From an uncultured Clostridia bacterium (GTDB lineage: Bacteria > Bacillota > Clostridia > Christensenellales > Aristaeellaceae): a stretch of 8,549 bases of DNA. Made by a program: the position numbers and the translations under genes. Location of the stretch: the NCBI GenBank assembly GCA_934670175.1, contig CAKUOX010000085.1:1-8549 (forward strand), written 5' to 3'. Shown one piece after another: positions 1 to 7,510 of this stretch. Positions within the stretch are counted from its first letter, which is position 1; every line of letters starts with the position of its first letter. The notes below the pieces were generated by a model, which saw only the letters and a list, made by a program, of their open reading frames with translations, was not told the DNA's origin and made no database searches.

Positions 1-276
1 CTGGAGAAACTGCGCGTGTCCGCAGAGGATACGGAACAAAAGCTCCAGCAGCTCATTCTTCAGTACCGCAGCATCAGCGATTGGGCGGAGGTTTTCGATG
101 CGGCGAACAACGATGAGAAGAAGATGATTCTCTCCAGAATCGTTGAGAAAATCACCATTGATAAGGAGTATCATCTGGAGATGCATTTTCTCATTACGCT
201 GGACAGCTTCAGGTGCGAGGTTGAGCAGCTTGAGAGCGCTACAGTTTTCGAGAATATGGTCGCAGTTGCGATCTAA
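1..276 (+). CDS. Large serine recombinase, C-terminal end (5' truncated by window edge)
   Basis: This is the last 91 codons of a site-specific DNA recombinase of the large serine (resolvase/invertase-like) family. Such enzymes integrate and excise mobile elements through a catalytic serine in an N-terminal domain that lies outside the window. What is visible is the tail: a charged, probably coiled-coil helix (residues 1-30), then the phrase SDWAEVFDAANNDEKKMI followed by short strands such as KEYHLEMHF. This 'WAEVFD..-.-KKMI..RI' pattern is typical of the segment after the zinc ribbon in clostridial recombinases. The frame is open from base 1 and ends at TAA 274-276. It suggests that the island to its right is or was mobile. 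The family call is from pattern memory; whether the enzyme is intact cannot be judged. Confidence 0.85.
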   Translation: MEKLRVSAEDTEQKLQQLILQYRSISDWAEVFDAANNDEKKMILSRIVEKITIDKEYHLEMHFLITLDSFRCEVEQLESATVFENMVAVAI

Positions 277-457
277 ATCATCGGGAAAACAGGCTGTATC
301 GGGGATGGACGGGCGTTTCTCTCCGGATATATGGTTGGATATATCTACGACGATTCGGATGTTGTAGCGGACTTGGATTCTATCTTCCTTGGTGGGCATC
401 ATGGTGCATGCAGAAGACGATGATGGCCTTTTCAGCCTCGAATCAGCTCAAAGCATC
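277..457. other. Gene-free spacer with open but start-less frames
   Basis: No gene with a start and ribosome site is visible here. The recombinase frame stays open past its stop to TGA at 418-420 and reads fairly protein-like (for example GYMVGYIYDDSDVV). The opposite strand in the codon-aligned frame is also open, from an ATG at 402 leftward through the recombinase, but it has no ribosome site. An imperfect direct repeat is present: GGATATAT at 325-332 and again at 337-344. The stretch is probably leftover sequence from a rearrangement. Confidence 0.4.
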
Positions 458-486
458 GTGACAAATCTATATCCACATGGTATAAT
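458..486 (+). promoter_or_regulatory. Sigma-70-type promoter with extended -10
   Basis: The -35 box is GTGACA (458-463), close to the consensus TTGACA. The spacer is exactly 17 nt. The -10 box is a perfect TATAAT (481-486), preceded by TGG, which makes an extended -10 (TGnTATAAT). Transcription would start near 492 and give a leader of about 140 nt before the ATG at 630. It is the strongest promoter-like sequence in the window and could also feed the operon at 1210, since no terminator is evident between them. Confidence 0.75.
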
Positions 487-520
487 ATGATTGTGTTAAT
501 CAGTCGAAACACGCAATAGT

Positions 521-586
521 CCGACAGTGCAAATCTCAGCCGGTTCCATGGATGCTGCCCACCAGTGGCATGGAGGTCTGAGTGTC
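521..586 (+). promoter_or_regulatory. Predicted structured leader RNA (long interrupted stem)
   Basis: The leader made from the 458-486 promoter contains nested complementary segments in order: GACA 523-526 with TGTC 583-586, CTCAG 535-539 with CTGAG 578-582 (extendable by CC 540-541 with GG 575-576 around a bulged T), and CCATG 546-550 with CATGG 569-573. Together they make one long arm with an 8-nt left-side bulge at 527-534. A TTCTTTT tract follows at 594-600, and the ribosome site GGAGG of the next gene lies at 616-620. I do not recognise a known riboswitch class. It could be a regulatory leader, a small RNA, or chance pairing. Confidence 0.35.
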
Positions 587-629
587 ATAGGGATTCTTTT
601 GCCGATTCAGTTGCGGAGGGCGAAGCTGT

Positions 630-1131
630 ATGGATGAGAAGGTTTGGCGTTATGTTTGTCTCTTTCGCCGGACAGGCGCAGAAGCGACTATTGTCGATTA
701 CATCAACCAGACGATCACCGACGTTGAAGCCGTAGCCCCAACATGCACCCGCCACAAAACCGTCGCCGGTAAGGTCATTCGAAGATCATGTGCAGCTTCT
801 GCTCGGACACATCTTCTTCCGAACTGAATCCGACGAGCAGATTCCCTTACTGACCCGCATCACCAATGTACTCAAACTGCTGGGGCATGACATTCTCAGC
901 TGGGCACTGACCGGTAGCGATAGAGAATTCGCGGAATATCTATTTGACAACGATTTGCTTCAACCACCGCACGTATCATTTATCGATGGCAGACTCCATT
1001 TCGAGGACGGCTTCCTTTATGGGCACGACGATGCGGTGCTGTGCGTAAATCGGCGGAAGAAAACCGCTGAGATTAGACTGGAGATTGACAAATTGGTGTT
1101 TTGGATTGATAGATATAACAAAAGTTCTTAA
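630..1131 (+). pseudogene. Unknown gene with a probable +1 frameshift near 780
   Basis: The ATG at 630 has a good ribosome site (GCGGAGGG, 613-620, 9-nt spacing) and lies downstream of a strong promoter, so it looks like a true gene start (MDEKVWRYVCLF...). That frame ends at 827 with low-quality sequence. The next frame, without a convincing start of its own (only a GTG at 790), carries a clearly protein-like run to TAA 1129-1131, including HVSFIDGRLHFEDGFLYG and IRLEIDKLVFWIDRY. Skipping one base (C780) joins ...AGKVI to EDHVQLLLG... and gives one product of about 166 residues. The product has no signal peptide or membrane segment and I do not recognise its family. It may be a real pseudogene, a sequencing error, or two separate remnants. 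Confidence 0.5.
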
Positions 1132-1197
1132 GCCCCAGCAGGAAGATCAGCAGCCGCAGTAGCAGGAATATTGAGTGTGCGATTTTTTGAAAGATAC

Positions 1198-1202
1198 AGG
1201 AG
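1198..1202 (+). promoter_or_regulatory. Ribosome binding site that sets the start at 1210
   Basis: AGGAG lies 7 nt before ATG 1210. An in-frame TTG at 1171 would add 13 residues (SVRFFERYRREH type) that do not fit the beta-strand opening of the protein. ATG 1210 is therefore preferred. Confidence 0.8.
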
Positions 1203-1209
1203 AGAACAC

Positions 1210-1632
1210 ATGGTTATTTACGTAAACATCCAGCAGATCGGCCGTCGTCGGCCGTCCGTTCAGGCGGTGCCCATGGAGCTTTCCGGTGCGCCGGGCACGC
1301 TTTCGGAGCTCATTGCGCTGTGCGTCGAGGCGTGCGTGAAGCGGCAGCATCTCAGCGCGTCCGGAAGCGGCGAGGCCGTTCTCTCGCAGGAGCGGATCGA
1401 GGATCTGGCCGCCGTGGGCAGAATCGCCTTCGGATTCGACCCAAACGGCGCGCTGGCCGATGAGAAGGAGGCCGTCGCCAACGCCCTGCAGAGCTATCGG
1501 GACGGGCTGTTTCGCGTGTTCCTGAACGGACAGGAGCTGCGATCGCTGGATGCGCCCGTTCGCCTTGGGGAGAATGATGTGCTGACCTTCGTCCGCCTGA
1601 CCATGCTGTCCGGGAATTCATGGCATTTTTGA
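1210..1632 (+). CDS. Small ubiquitin-like (beta-grasp) protein, DUF4132-associated
   Basis: A 140-residue soluble protein with no signal peptide or membrane segment. The N-terminus reads as a beta hairpin (MVIYVNIQQIG and PSVQAVPMEL, residues 1-24), then a helix (TLSELIALCVEACVKR, 30-45). About 50 residues follow that are largely helical and contain GRIAFGFDPNG (70-80). It closes with strands FRVFLNGQEL (101-110) and DVLTFVRLTML (123-133), separated by a LDAPVRLGEND turn. The closing part resembles ThiS/MoaD and ubiquitin-type folds, where 'vNg..l...l..gD.v.f' is typical. Unlike ThiS, MoaD or ubiquitin, it ends SGNSWHF and not in a Gly-Gly tail, so conjugation or thiolation through that tail is unlikely unless it is trimmed. 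It ends 12 nt before the DUF4132 start, with strict operon spacing, which suggests it is a partner or regulator of that protein. The fold call is inference from pattern; being a real gene is near certain. Confidence 0.7.
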   Translation: MVIYVNIQQIGRRRPSVQAVPMELSGAPGTLSELIALCVEACVKRQHLSASGSGEAVLSQERIEDLAAVGRIAFGFDPNGALADEKEAVANALQSYRDGLFRVFLNGQELRSLDAPVRLGENDVLTFVRLTMLSGNSWHF

Positions 1633-1644
1633 GGAGGTGCGCTC

Positions 1645-4600
1645 ATGGATGAGTTTTTGATACACAACGCGGGGCTGTATTCCGTTCACCAATTCTATCA
1701 GTGGATGAACCTTTCCGAGGATACGAAGGCGTTCCTGCGGGAGATCGACGCCCGGCGCGCGTCCGTCAGCCGGGAGCGCGCGCTGTTCTTCAGTCTGCAA
1801 ACTGAGCGAAGCGACGATTTTGCGGCGCTTCGGACGATGCTGCAGAATGGACAGAAGCCGTCTGAGTATTTTGAGAAGCACATGGACTGGGCGTTCGGCA
1901 CTTTCATCCTGCCGCGGCATCGGGAGGCCTTCCTCTGGGCGGTGGATCACTGTTTGGAGCGGCCCTATCCCACGGGCTGGGAGCGGCGGCCGCTGCGCTC
2001 GAAGCACTATCTTTCGTATATGGATCTGATCTGCGGCGAGATTGCCCGCTCGTTTGCCGGCGGGGCGATCGTCGACGCGGATCTGTGCGATATTCTCACG
2101 GGCAGGATTCCGCCCGACGCGCTGGCGTTTACCAGGGACTGCGAAGGCGGCTACTGCGCCAGTCTCATCGCCTATGAGCTGAACCATGGCAATGCCCGGC
2201 TCAAAGCGCTGCTGACCGCCGCGCTGAATGGCGAGGAGGGCGCGCCCCGGGTGAATCAGAAGATGTTCCTGGGCATTCAGATGAGCGGGGACGAGGAACT
2301 GCAAGCGTTGCTGGGCCGTCTGCTGCTGGCGGCGCGCCTGCAGGAGGGACTGCGCCAGTCGATCTGTGAAGCTGCCGATCAGGGCACGCTTCCGGCGTTT
2401 CGGCGAATGCTCCGGGTGATTGCGGACAACAATCTGCTGCGCTATTCCTCGGTGAAGCGCGCCGTGGGCGTGTGGACGGGGCTGGCCTCAAGCGAAGCGA
2501 CGGATCTCGAACGCATTTCGAACAAGACACTCGATCTGATGCTGGAGGGACTGGAGAGCCCCGAACGCCGCGAGGAGATGCTCGCCGGCGAGGACAGCAT
2601 GCAGATTTACATAGCCCTGTGGACGCAGGCAACGGAGGACACGGGCGGCGCGGTCGACCGGGCGGTGCGGCTCGTTCAGACCGGCAGTCGTCATCAGGCG
2701 CTGGTGTGCGGCTTCTTCGCCGCCGCGCTGCAGAGCGACAGCGCGAGTTGCATGCTGACCAAGGCGGTGCTGACTCGCTGGCCTGACGACGCGGAGCTGC
2801 TGGCGGTGTACCTGCCGGACTTCCTCCAGCAGGCGCGCTGGCAGTCCGCTCTCGGGCGTAAGGAGGTGGTCGCGCGCTATTTCGCCGACGCGGCGGAGGG
2901 ACGGCGCATCTATGAAATCCTCAGAACGCAGTATTCCGTCCTGAAGGGCAAAAAGCGGGCCTTCGATCCCTGCATTTTCCCGTGGAACGCCGCGTATCTG
3001 AGCCGGAGCGATTTGGCGATGACGCTGTGTGTTCTGGCGGGCATGCTGGATGAGGCGGATCTGGTGGACGACGCGCTGTCGCTGCTTCCGCAAATAGACG
3101 CCGATTACCGCTACACCTTTTTGAAGGTGCTGCTGGTTCCGCTGAAGCGGCCGTGCCAGCGCAAAACGCTGATGGACATGCTGGCGGACAAGAGCTCCTA
3201 CGCGCGCAAGGAAGCGTTCAAGATTGCCCAGCAGGCCTCGGCGAAGGAGCTGGACTTTGCCGCAATCGAAGGTCATCTGCGCCTGAAGGCGTCGGATCTG
3301 CGGGTGAACTGCGAAAAGCTGCTGATGCGGCAGTCGGACGGCGCGCTGATGGAGACGGTTGCGCGGCTGCTCGGCGACGCGCAGGAGCCGAAGCGCGCGG
3401 CGGCGTACGATCTGTGCATGCTCATCGCCGCGGACGAGAATCGGAAGCATCTGAATTCCGTCTGCGCCGGGCTGCTGGGCGGGAAGGAACCCGCGGACGC
3501 CAAGGAGCGAATCCTCTTGGAGAGCGCGATGCAGGCGGTGGGCGCGGAGAAGGCCGATGCGCAGGAGGCGCTGTTTACCGACGCGGACGCGTATCAGCCG
3601 GATCTTTCGTTCCTTGAACGGGACGATGCCTATCGCGAGGCATTCTTCGAGCTGTTCCCCGATTCCGCAATCGAGTCCGGCGCGGTCGGCGGTGCGGACT
3701 GTCCGTCCTGCGCGCAGGCGCGGCGCGATCTGCAGACGCTGGATCGGCTCGTCGACGACCATCGGGAGGATCCCATCGGGCTGGAAGGGGAGATGCTGCT
3801 GGGCTATGGCCAGCTGCATTCCTACACGTCCTATCAGGAATTCCCCGATGCGGAGATCTGGGAGGAATGGTACGCCGGGCTGGGCGGCTCCGAGCAGCTG
3901 GTTCGGGCGATTCTGCTGCAGTATGCCGAAGACTCCGCCGACGGCGATCTGCTGGACGCGGCCTTCGGCACGGGCTTTTCCCGGCCGGAAACGCTTCGGT
4001 ATCCAAAGCATATTCTGAGCGTCTGCTCGTATCTCTTCGCGCGGCACGTCGATTCCCGGCGCTGCTTCCGGGCGGCGGTGCGGCTGGCGCAGTGGGTTCT
4101 TCAGGCGGTGCCGGCGGAGCGTTTCGTCGCTCAAAAAGAAAATGGAGAGCCGGACTGCATTGCGTTCCGCGCGCAGCTCTGCTGGGTACTGGCCTTTCTG
4201 GCGGGTGCGCCGGACGAGGAATGGGATCGCGGCTTCGCAGTTCGGGCGGCGCTGGGGGAACGGTACGATCGGGAATTTATCCCCCTTGCCAGCGCCTGGG
4301 AGCGGCGCGGCTCCAGCATTTATTACGGCAAGTTCCAGTGCTCCATGTTCAATTACAGCGTGCTGGCGGGCGACTGGTATGGAAAGGAAATAGATGATCT
4401 CCATCTCGGCCCGCTGGACTGGCTGAGGGCGGCGGATCGGGGCGTGGTGAGCGAGCGGAAGCTGCTGTACGCCGCGTTCCGGCCGGACGCGCTGTGGAGG
4501 TTCACTCAGGCGCTCTCTCAGATTGCCATGTATGTTCGAATGCGGCAGGGCGAGATGCGAGATACGGCCGGCCGCGGCTGGAGCCGCGCATACCGGAGCA

Positions 4601-6786
4601 ACAGAATTCTGCGGATGGTGGAGGAGCTGACGGGAAAGAAGGAGGGCGAGCTTACCGAAGAGGATCAGGCGTGGCTGCGGCGCGTGGGTTCGCTCTATGA
4701 GAAGGTGCTGTCCGTGCTGCTGGACAGCGAGCTGCGGCGCGGCGAAAACGACGGCCCCTATTCCGACGCGATTCCGGGCATCGAGTACATTCTGGGCGCG
4801 AAGTGGCTGGGAAGAATCCTGGCCGCGCTGGGGAAGGAGCACCTCGTGCGCAATCTGTCGGGCGGCTATTGCAACCTCAGCCGGGCGGAGAACCTGTGCC
4901 ATCTGCTGAGCGTGTGTGTTCCCGCGCCGGAGGACGATCCGGACTCCCTGAACGCCGCGCTGAAGGAGCATCAGATTCCGGACGAGCGGCTGTACGAGGT
5001 GGCGATGTACACCCCCGCGTGGATCGAGCTGATCGGCCGGCATCTGGGAATTCCCGGCTTCGATTCCGCGGCCTACTATTTCATCGCCCACATGAACGAG
5101 TATTTCGGCGAGGCGCGCATGGCCGCCATCGCCCGCTTTACGCCGCTGACCGAGGACGAGCTGAACGGCGGCGCGTTCGATCTGAACTGGTTCCGCTCCG
5201 CCCGGGAAGCCGTGGGCGAGGCGGTGTTCGAGCGGCTCTATGCCGCCGCAAAATACATCACCGACGGCGCAAAGCACAGCCGCGCCCGCAAGTATGCTGA
5301 CGCGGCGCTGGGACGGATGAGCGTGGAGGACGCAGAGCGGCAGATTCGCGAAAAGCGCAGCAAGGACTTGCTCAGGGCGTATCCGCTCATTCCCCTCTCC
5401 GGCGAGGAGGACACGCTGCGTCGATTCCTGTTCATCCAGCAATTTCTGAAGGAGAGCAGGCAGTTCGGCGCGCAGCGCAGCCTTAGCGAGCGCAAGGCGT
5501 GCGAAATGGCGCTGAAGAATCTGGCGGAGAACTCTGGAGATCAGGACGTCATTTGGCTGACGCTGCGCATGGAGGCAAAGCTGTCGGAGAACCGCCTTGC
5601 GCTGCTGGAGCCTCGAAGCGTGGAGGATGTGGTCGTCCAGCTGGAGCTGACGGAGGAGGGCGGCGCGGCGATCGTCTGCGAAAAGGACGGAAAGCGGCTG
5701 AAGTCCGTGCCTGCGAGGCTGAAGAAGAACGAGACGGTTTTGCAGCTCGCTGCGGCGCAGAAGGAGCTGGCTGAGCAGTATCGCCGCACGCGCGCCTTTC
5801 TGGAGGACGCGATGACCGACGAGGTCGCGTTGACGGGCGCGGAGCTGAAGAATCTTCGCAAAAATCCCGTCGCGCGCGCCATCGCGGACCGACTGGTGTT
5901 CAAGGCGGGAAGCCGCTTCGGCCTGCCCGTCGAGGGCGGCCTGCGGGACGAAAACGGCGAGACGCTTCCATGGGAGAAATGCGCACAGGTGCAGGTGGCG
6001 CATCCACTCCATCTGTATCAGGCGGGCGTGTGGCACGGCTGGCAGGCGGCGATATTCGCCCAGAGAATTCGCCAGCCGTTCAAGCAGGCGTTCCGCGAGC
6101 TGTATGTGAAAACGGCGGACGAGCGGGGGCACACGGAGTCGCTGCGCTACGCGGGCTATCAGATTCAGCCCCGGAAGGCCGCGGCGGTTCTGAAGAGCCG
6201 GCGCTGGATAGCCGACCTGGAGGCGGGCCTGCAAAAGGTGTTCTATCGGGAAAACGTGGTGGCAACGCTGGCTGCGCAGGCGGACTGGTTTACGCCCGCG
6301 GATATTGAAGCTCCGACCATCGAGAGCGTGCGCTTCTTCCATCGGCTGACCGGAAAGCCCCTGAACACGGACGAGGTGCCGGACGTGCTGTTCTCCGAGG
6401 TCATGCGGGACGTGGACCTGGCCGTCAGTGTCGCGTTCGTGGGCGGCGTGGATCCCGAAACCAGCCATTCCACCATTGAAATGCGCGCCGCGCTGCTCGA
6501 ATTCGTGCTTCCGATGTTCGGCGTGCAGAACGTGCGCATCGACCGCAGCCACGCCGTCGTTCAGGGCCAGCGCTCCACCTACACGGTGCATCTGGGCAGC
6601 GGCATCGTCCATCAGCAGGGCGGCGCGATGATTCAGATCGCGGCCGTTCACTCGCAGCATCGGGGAAAGCTGTTCCTGCCGTTCGTCGAGGACGATCCGC
6701 AGACCTCTGAAATCCTGACGAAGGTGCTGTTCCTGGCCGAGGATTCCCGCATTCAGGACCCGGCGATTCTGGAGCAGATTCGCTGA
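1645..6786 (+). CDS. Giant DUF4132-family protein (MolR/YehI-like)
   Basis: This 1713-residue, probably cytoplasmic protein has no signal peptide or membrane span. Its start is fixed by GGAGG at 1633-1637, 7 nt before ATG. The first thousand residues look mostly helical, in HEAT/ARM-like fashion, with a distinctive early block around 80-127 (DWAFGTFILPRHREAF) and a CPSC pair at 686-689. Residues about 1045-1155 contain LYEVAMYTPAWIELIG and YYFIAHMNE (1149 = His), as in the segment preceding DUF4132. The DUF4132 core spans about 1360-1550, with VQVAHPLHLYQAGVW (His1453), IRQPFKQAFRELY (1475-1487), RYAGYQIQPRKAAAVL and KSRRW. The tail from about 1575 has FSEVMRDVDLAVSVAF, then TYTVHLGSG and LAEDSRIQDPAI, as in the region usually following DUF4132. 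E. coli MolR and YehI share this architecture; MolR was named for molybdate effects, but no biochemical activity is established. There is no ATPase or nuclease motif that I can see. The codon use is very biased: the antisense aligned frame is open for over 4 kb, so TTA, CTA and TCA are almost absent. Confidence 0.85.
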   Translation: MDEFLIHNAGLYSVHQFYQWMNLSEDTKAFLREIDARRASVSRERALFFSLQTERSDDFAALRTMLQNGQKPSEYFEKHMDWAFGTFILPRHREAFLWAVDHCLERPYPTGWERRPLRSKHYLSYMDLICGEIARSFAGGAIVDADLCDILTGRIPPDALAFTRDCEGGYCASLIAYELNHGNARLKALLTAALNGEEGAPRVNQKMFLGIQMSGDEELQALLGRLLLAARLQEGLRQSICEAADQGTLPAFRRMLRVIADNNLLRYSSVKRAVGVWTGLASSEATDLERISNKTLDLMLEGLESPERREEMLAGEDSMQIYIALWTQATEDTGGAVDRAVRLVQTGSRHQALVCGFFAAALQSDSASCMLTKAVLTRWPDDAELLAVYLPDFLQQARWQSALGRKEVVARYFADAAEGRRIYEILRTQYSVLKGKKRAFDPCIFPWNAAYLSRSDLAMTLCVLAGMLDEADLVDDALSLLPQIDADYRYTFLKVLLVPLKRPCQRKTLMDMLADKSSYARKEAFKIAQQASAKELDFAAIEGHLRLKASDLRVNCEKLLMRQSDGALMETVARLLGDAQEPKRAAAYDLCMLIAADENRKHLNSVCAGLLGGKEPADAKERILLESAMQAVGAEKADAQEALFTDADAYQPDLSFLERDDAYREAFFELFPDSAIESGAVGGADCPSCAQARRDLQTLDRLVDDHREDPIGLEGEMLLGYGQLHSYTSYQEFPDAEIWEEWYAGLGGSEQLVRAILLQYAEDSADGDLLDAAFGTGFSRPETLRYPKHILSVCSYLFARHVDSRRCFRAAVRLAQWVLQAVPAERFVAQKENGEPDCIAFRAQLCWVLAFLAGAPDEEWDRGFAVRAALGERYDREFIPLASAWERRGSSIYYGKFQCSMFNYSVLAGDWYGKEIDDLHLGPLDWLRAADRGVVSERKLLYAAFRPDALWRFTQALSQIAMYVRMRQGEMRDTAGRGWSRAYRSNRILRMVEELTGKKEGELTEEDQAWLRRVGSLYEKVLSVLLDSELRRGENDGPYSDAIPGIEYILGAKWLGRILAALGKEHLVRNLSGGYCNLSRAENLCHLLSVCVPAPEDDPDSLNAALKEHQIPDERLYEVAMYTPAWIELIGRHLGIPGFDSAAYYFIAHMNEYFGEARMAAIARFTPLTEDELNGGAFDLNWFRSAREAVGEAVFERLYAAAKYITDGAKHSRARKYADAALGRMSVEDAERQIREKRSKDLLRAYPLIPLSGEEDTLRRFLFIQQFLKESRQFGAQRSLSERKACEMALKNLAENSGDQDVIWLTLRMEAKLSENRLALLEPRSVEDVVVQLELTEEGGAAIVCEKDGKRLKSVPARLKKNETVLQLAAAQKELAEQYRRTRAFLEDAMTDEVALTGAELKNLRKNPVARAIADRLVFKAGSRFGLPVEGGLRDENGETLPWEKCAQVQVAHPLHLYQAGVWHGWQAAIFAQRIRQPFKQAFRELYVKTADERGHTESLRYAGYQIQPRKAAAVLKSRRWIADLEAGLQKVFYRENVVATLAAQADWFTPADIEAPTIESVRFFHRLTGKPLNTDEVPDVLFSEVMRDVDLAVSVAFVGGVDPETSHSTIEMRAALLEFVLPMFGVQNVRIDRSHAVVQGQRSTYTVHLGSGIVHQQGGAMIQIAAVHSQHRGKLFLPFVEDDPQTSEILTKVLFLAEDSRIQDPAILEQIR

Positions 6787-6803
6787 AATAGGAGGATTAC
6801 TGA

Positions 6804-7463
6804 ATGATAAAACGTTTTCTGTCAAAAACAGAAGCCATGGAGTATGTTGCTTCCTTGCCTACTCGCCCTCACCTAAACAGTGACGACTACTGGTTTAGAG
6901 GCTTTGCTTTTGTCATGACGGTCGTCGCGTGTTGTACGGTGGGAACAATAAATATTGCTTTTGCCATTGTGTGTGCCATAGTATTTGGGTTTGCTTTGGT
7001 TACGAGTTGCAAATTCATTATGAGCAAGTGTTCGATTGATCATTATGTATTACTATCAGATTCATTTATGTTTCTGTCATGTTCGATGAACATGATGATG
7101 ATTACTACATATATTATTTATATAATGAATGGAAATCTGGCAATTAGTTTTGCGATTACTTTATCAATCAATATCATAGACATATTTTTAATGGCAATCT
7201 ATGGACGAACGATGATCAAAAGAAAGCTATACAAAAAAAGAAAAAGGGGAAGCGCTACAGCAGTTACCCTTGTAGGAATTGGGGGTGCCGGCTTGGGCTG
7301 GACATTGGCAAAGCATTCTTTTGTTGGTGCTACAGGAGATCAGCAACTGAGTATTTTGGCTACTGTTACACTGCTAAGTGGACTTATGTGCAACTTTGGC
7401 TTGATTGGGTTCATGAAATACTATTGTTGTATAGTCATCGCTAAATTAGATCATACAAAATAA
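6804..7463 (+). CDS. Multi-pass membrane protein of unknown function
   Basis: A 219-residue integral membrane protein that starts 17 nt after the DUF4132 stop and has its own GGAGG (6791-6795, 8-nt spacing). It has a short soluble N-terminus (1-32), then hydrophobic segments at about 33-49, 51-68, 87-107, 112-133, 151-169 and 183-213 (the last may be two). A strongly basic loop (RTMIKRKLYKKRKRG, 135-149) predicts that this loop lies in the cytoplasm. Cysteines and methionines are frequent (CC at 43-44 and 208-209, NMMMI near 96-100). Base composition is much more AT-rich than the two genes before it, and it uses TTA, CTA and TCA freely (for example at residues 83-85). This suggests a different origin or recent addition to the operon. 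It ends with tandem TAA TAA. I do not recognise the family. A membrane anchor, transporter, or effector partner of the DUF4132 protein are all possible. Confidence 0.8.
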   Translation: MIKRFLSKTEAMEYVASLPTRPHLNSDDYWFRGFAFVMTVVACCTVGTINIAFAIVCAIVFGFALVTSCKFIMSKCSIDHYVLLSDSFMFLSCSMNMMMITTYIIYIMNGNLAISFAITLSINIIDIFLMAIYGRTMIKRKLYKKRKRGSATAVTLVGIGGAGLGWTLAKHSFVGATGDQQLSILATVTLLSGLMCNFGLIGFMKYYCCIVIAKLDHTK

Positions 7464-7481
7464 TAAGAGCACTTCACAGAT

Positions 7482-7510
7482 CCTCGCCGCCTTGTGCGGC
7501 GGGGGTTTTA
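7482..7510 (+). terminator. Intrinsic terminator of the operon
   Basis: CCTCGCCGC (7482-7490) pairs with GCGGCGGGG (7496-7504), including one T-G wobble, around the loop CTTGT. A G and then TTTTA follow. It sits 18 nt after the last stop of the membrane-protein gene and fits the end of the 1210-7463 transcription unit. Confidence 0.85.

Noticed and set aside
1618..2304. A 228-codon minus-strand frame
   Set aside because: It is the same antisense effect at the start of the DUF4132 gene and has no ribosome site.
3700..3711. CPSC pair in the DUF4132 protein as a zinc site
   Set aside because: Only two cysteines are close together and no second Cys/His pair is visible nearby, so a zinc finger is not supported.
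2488..6825. A 1445-codon open frame on the minus strand
   Set aside because: It is codon-aligned antisense to the DUF4132 gene and is open only because TTA, CTA and TCA are avoided. The product is rich in His/Arg/Gln with no recognisable domain.
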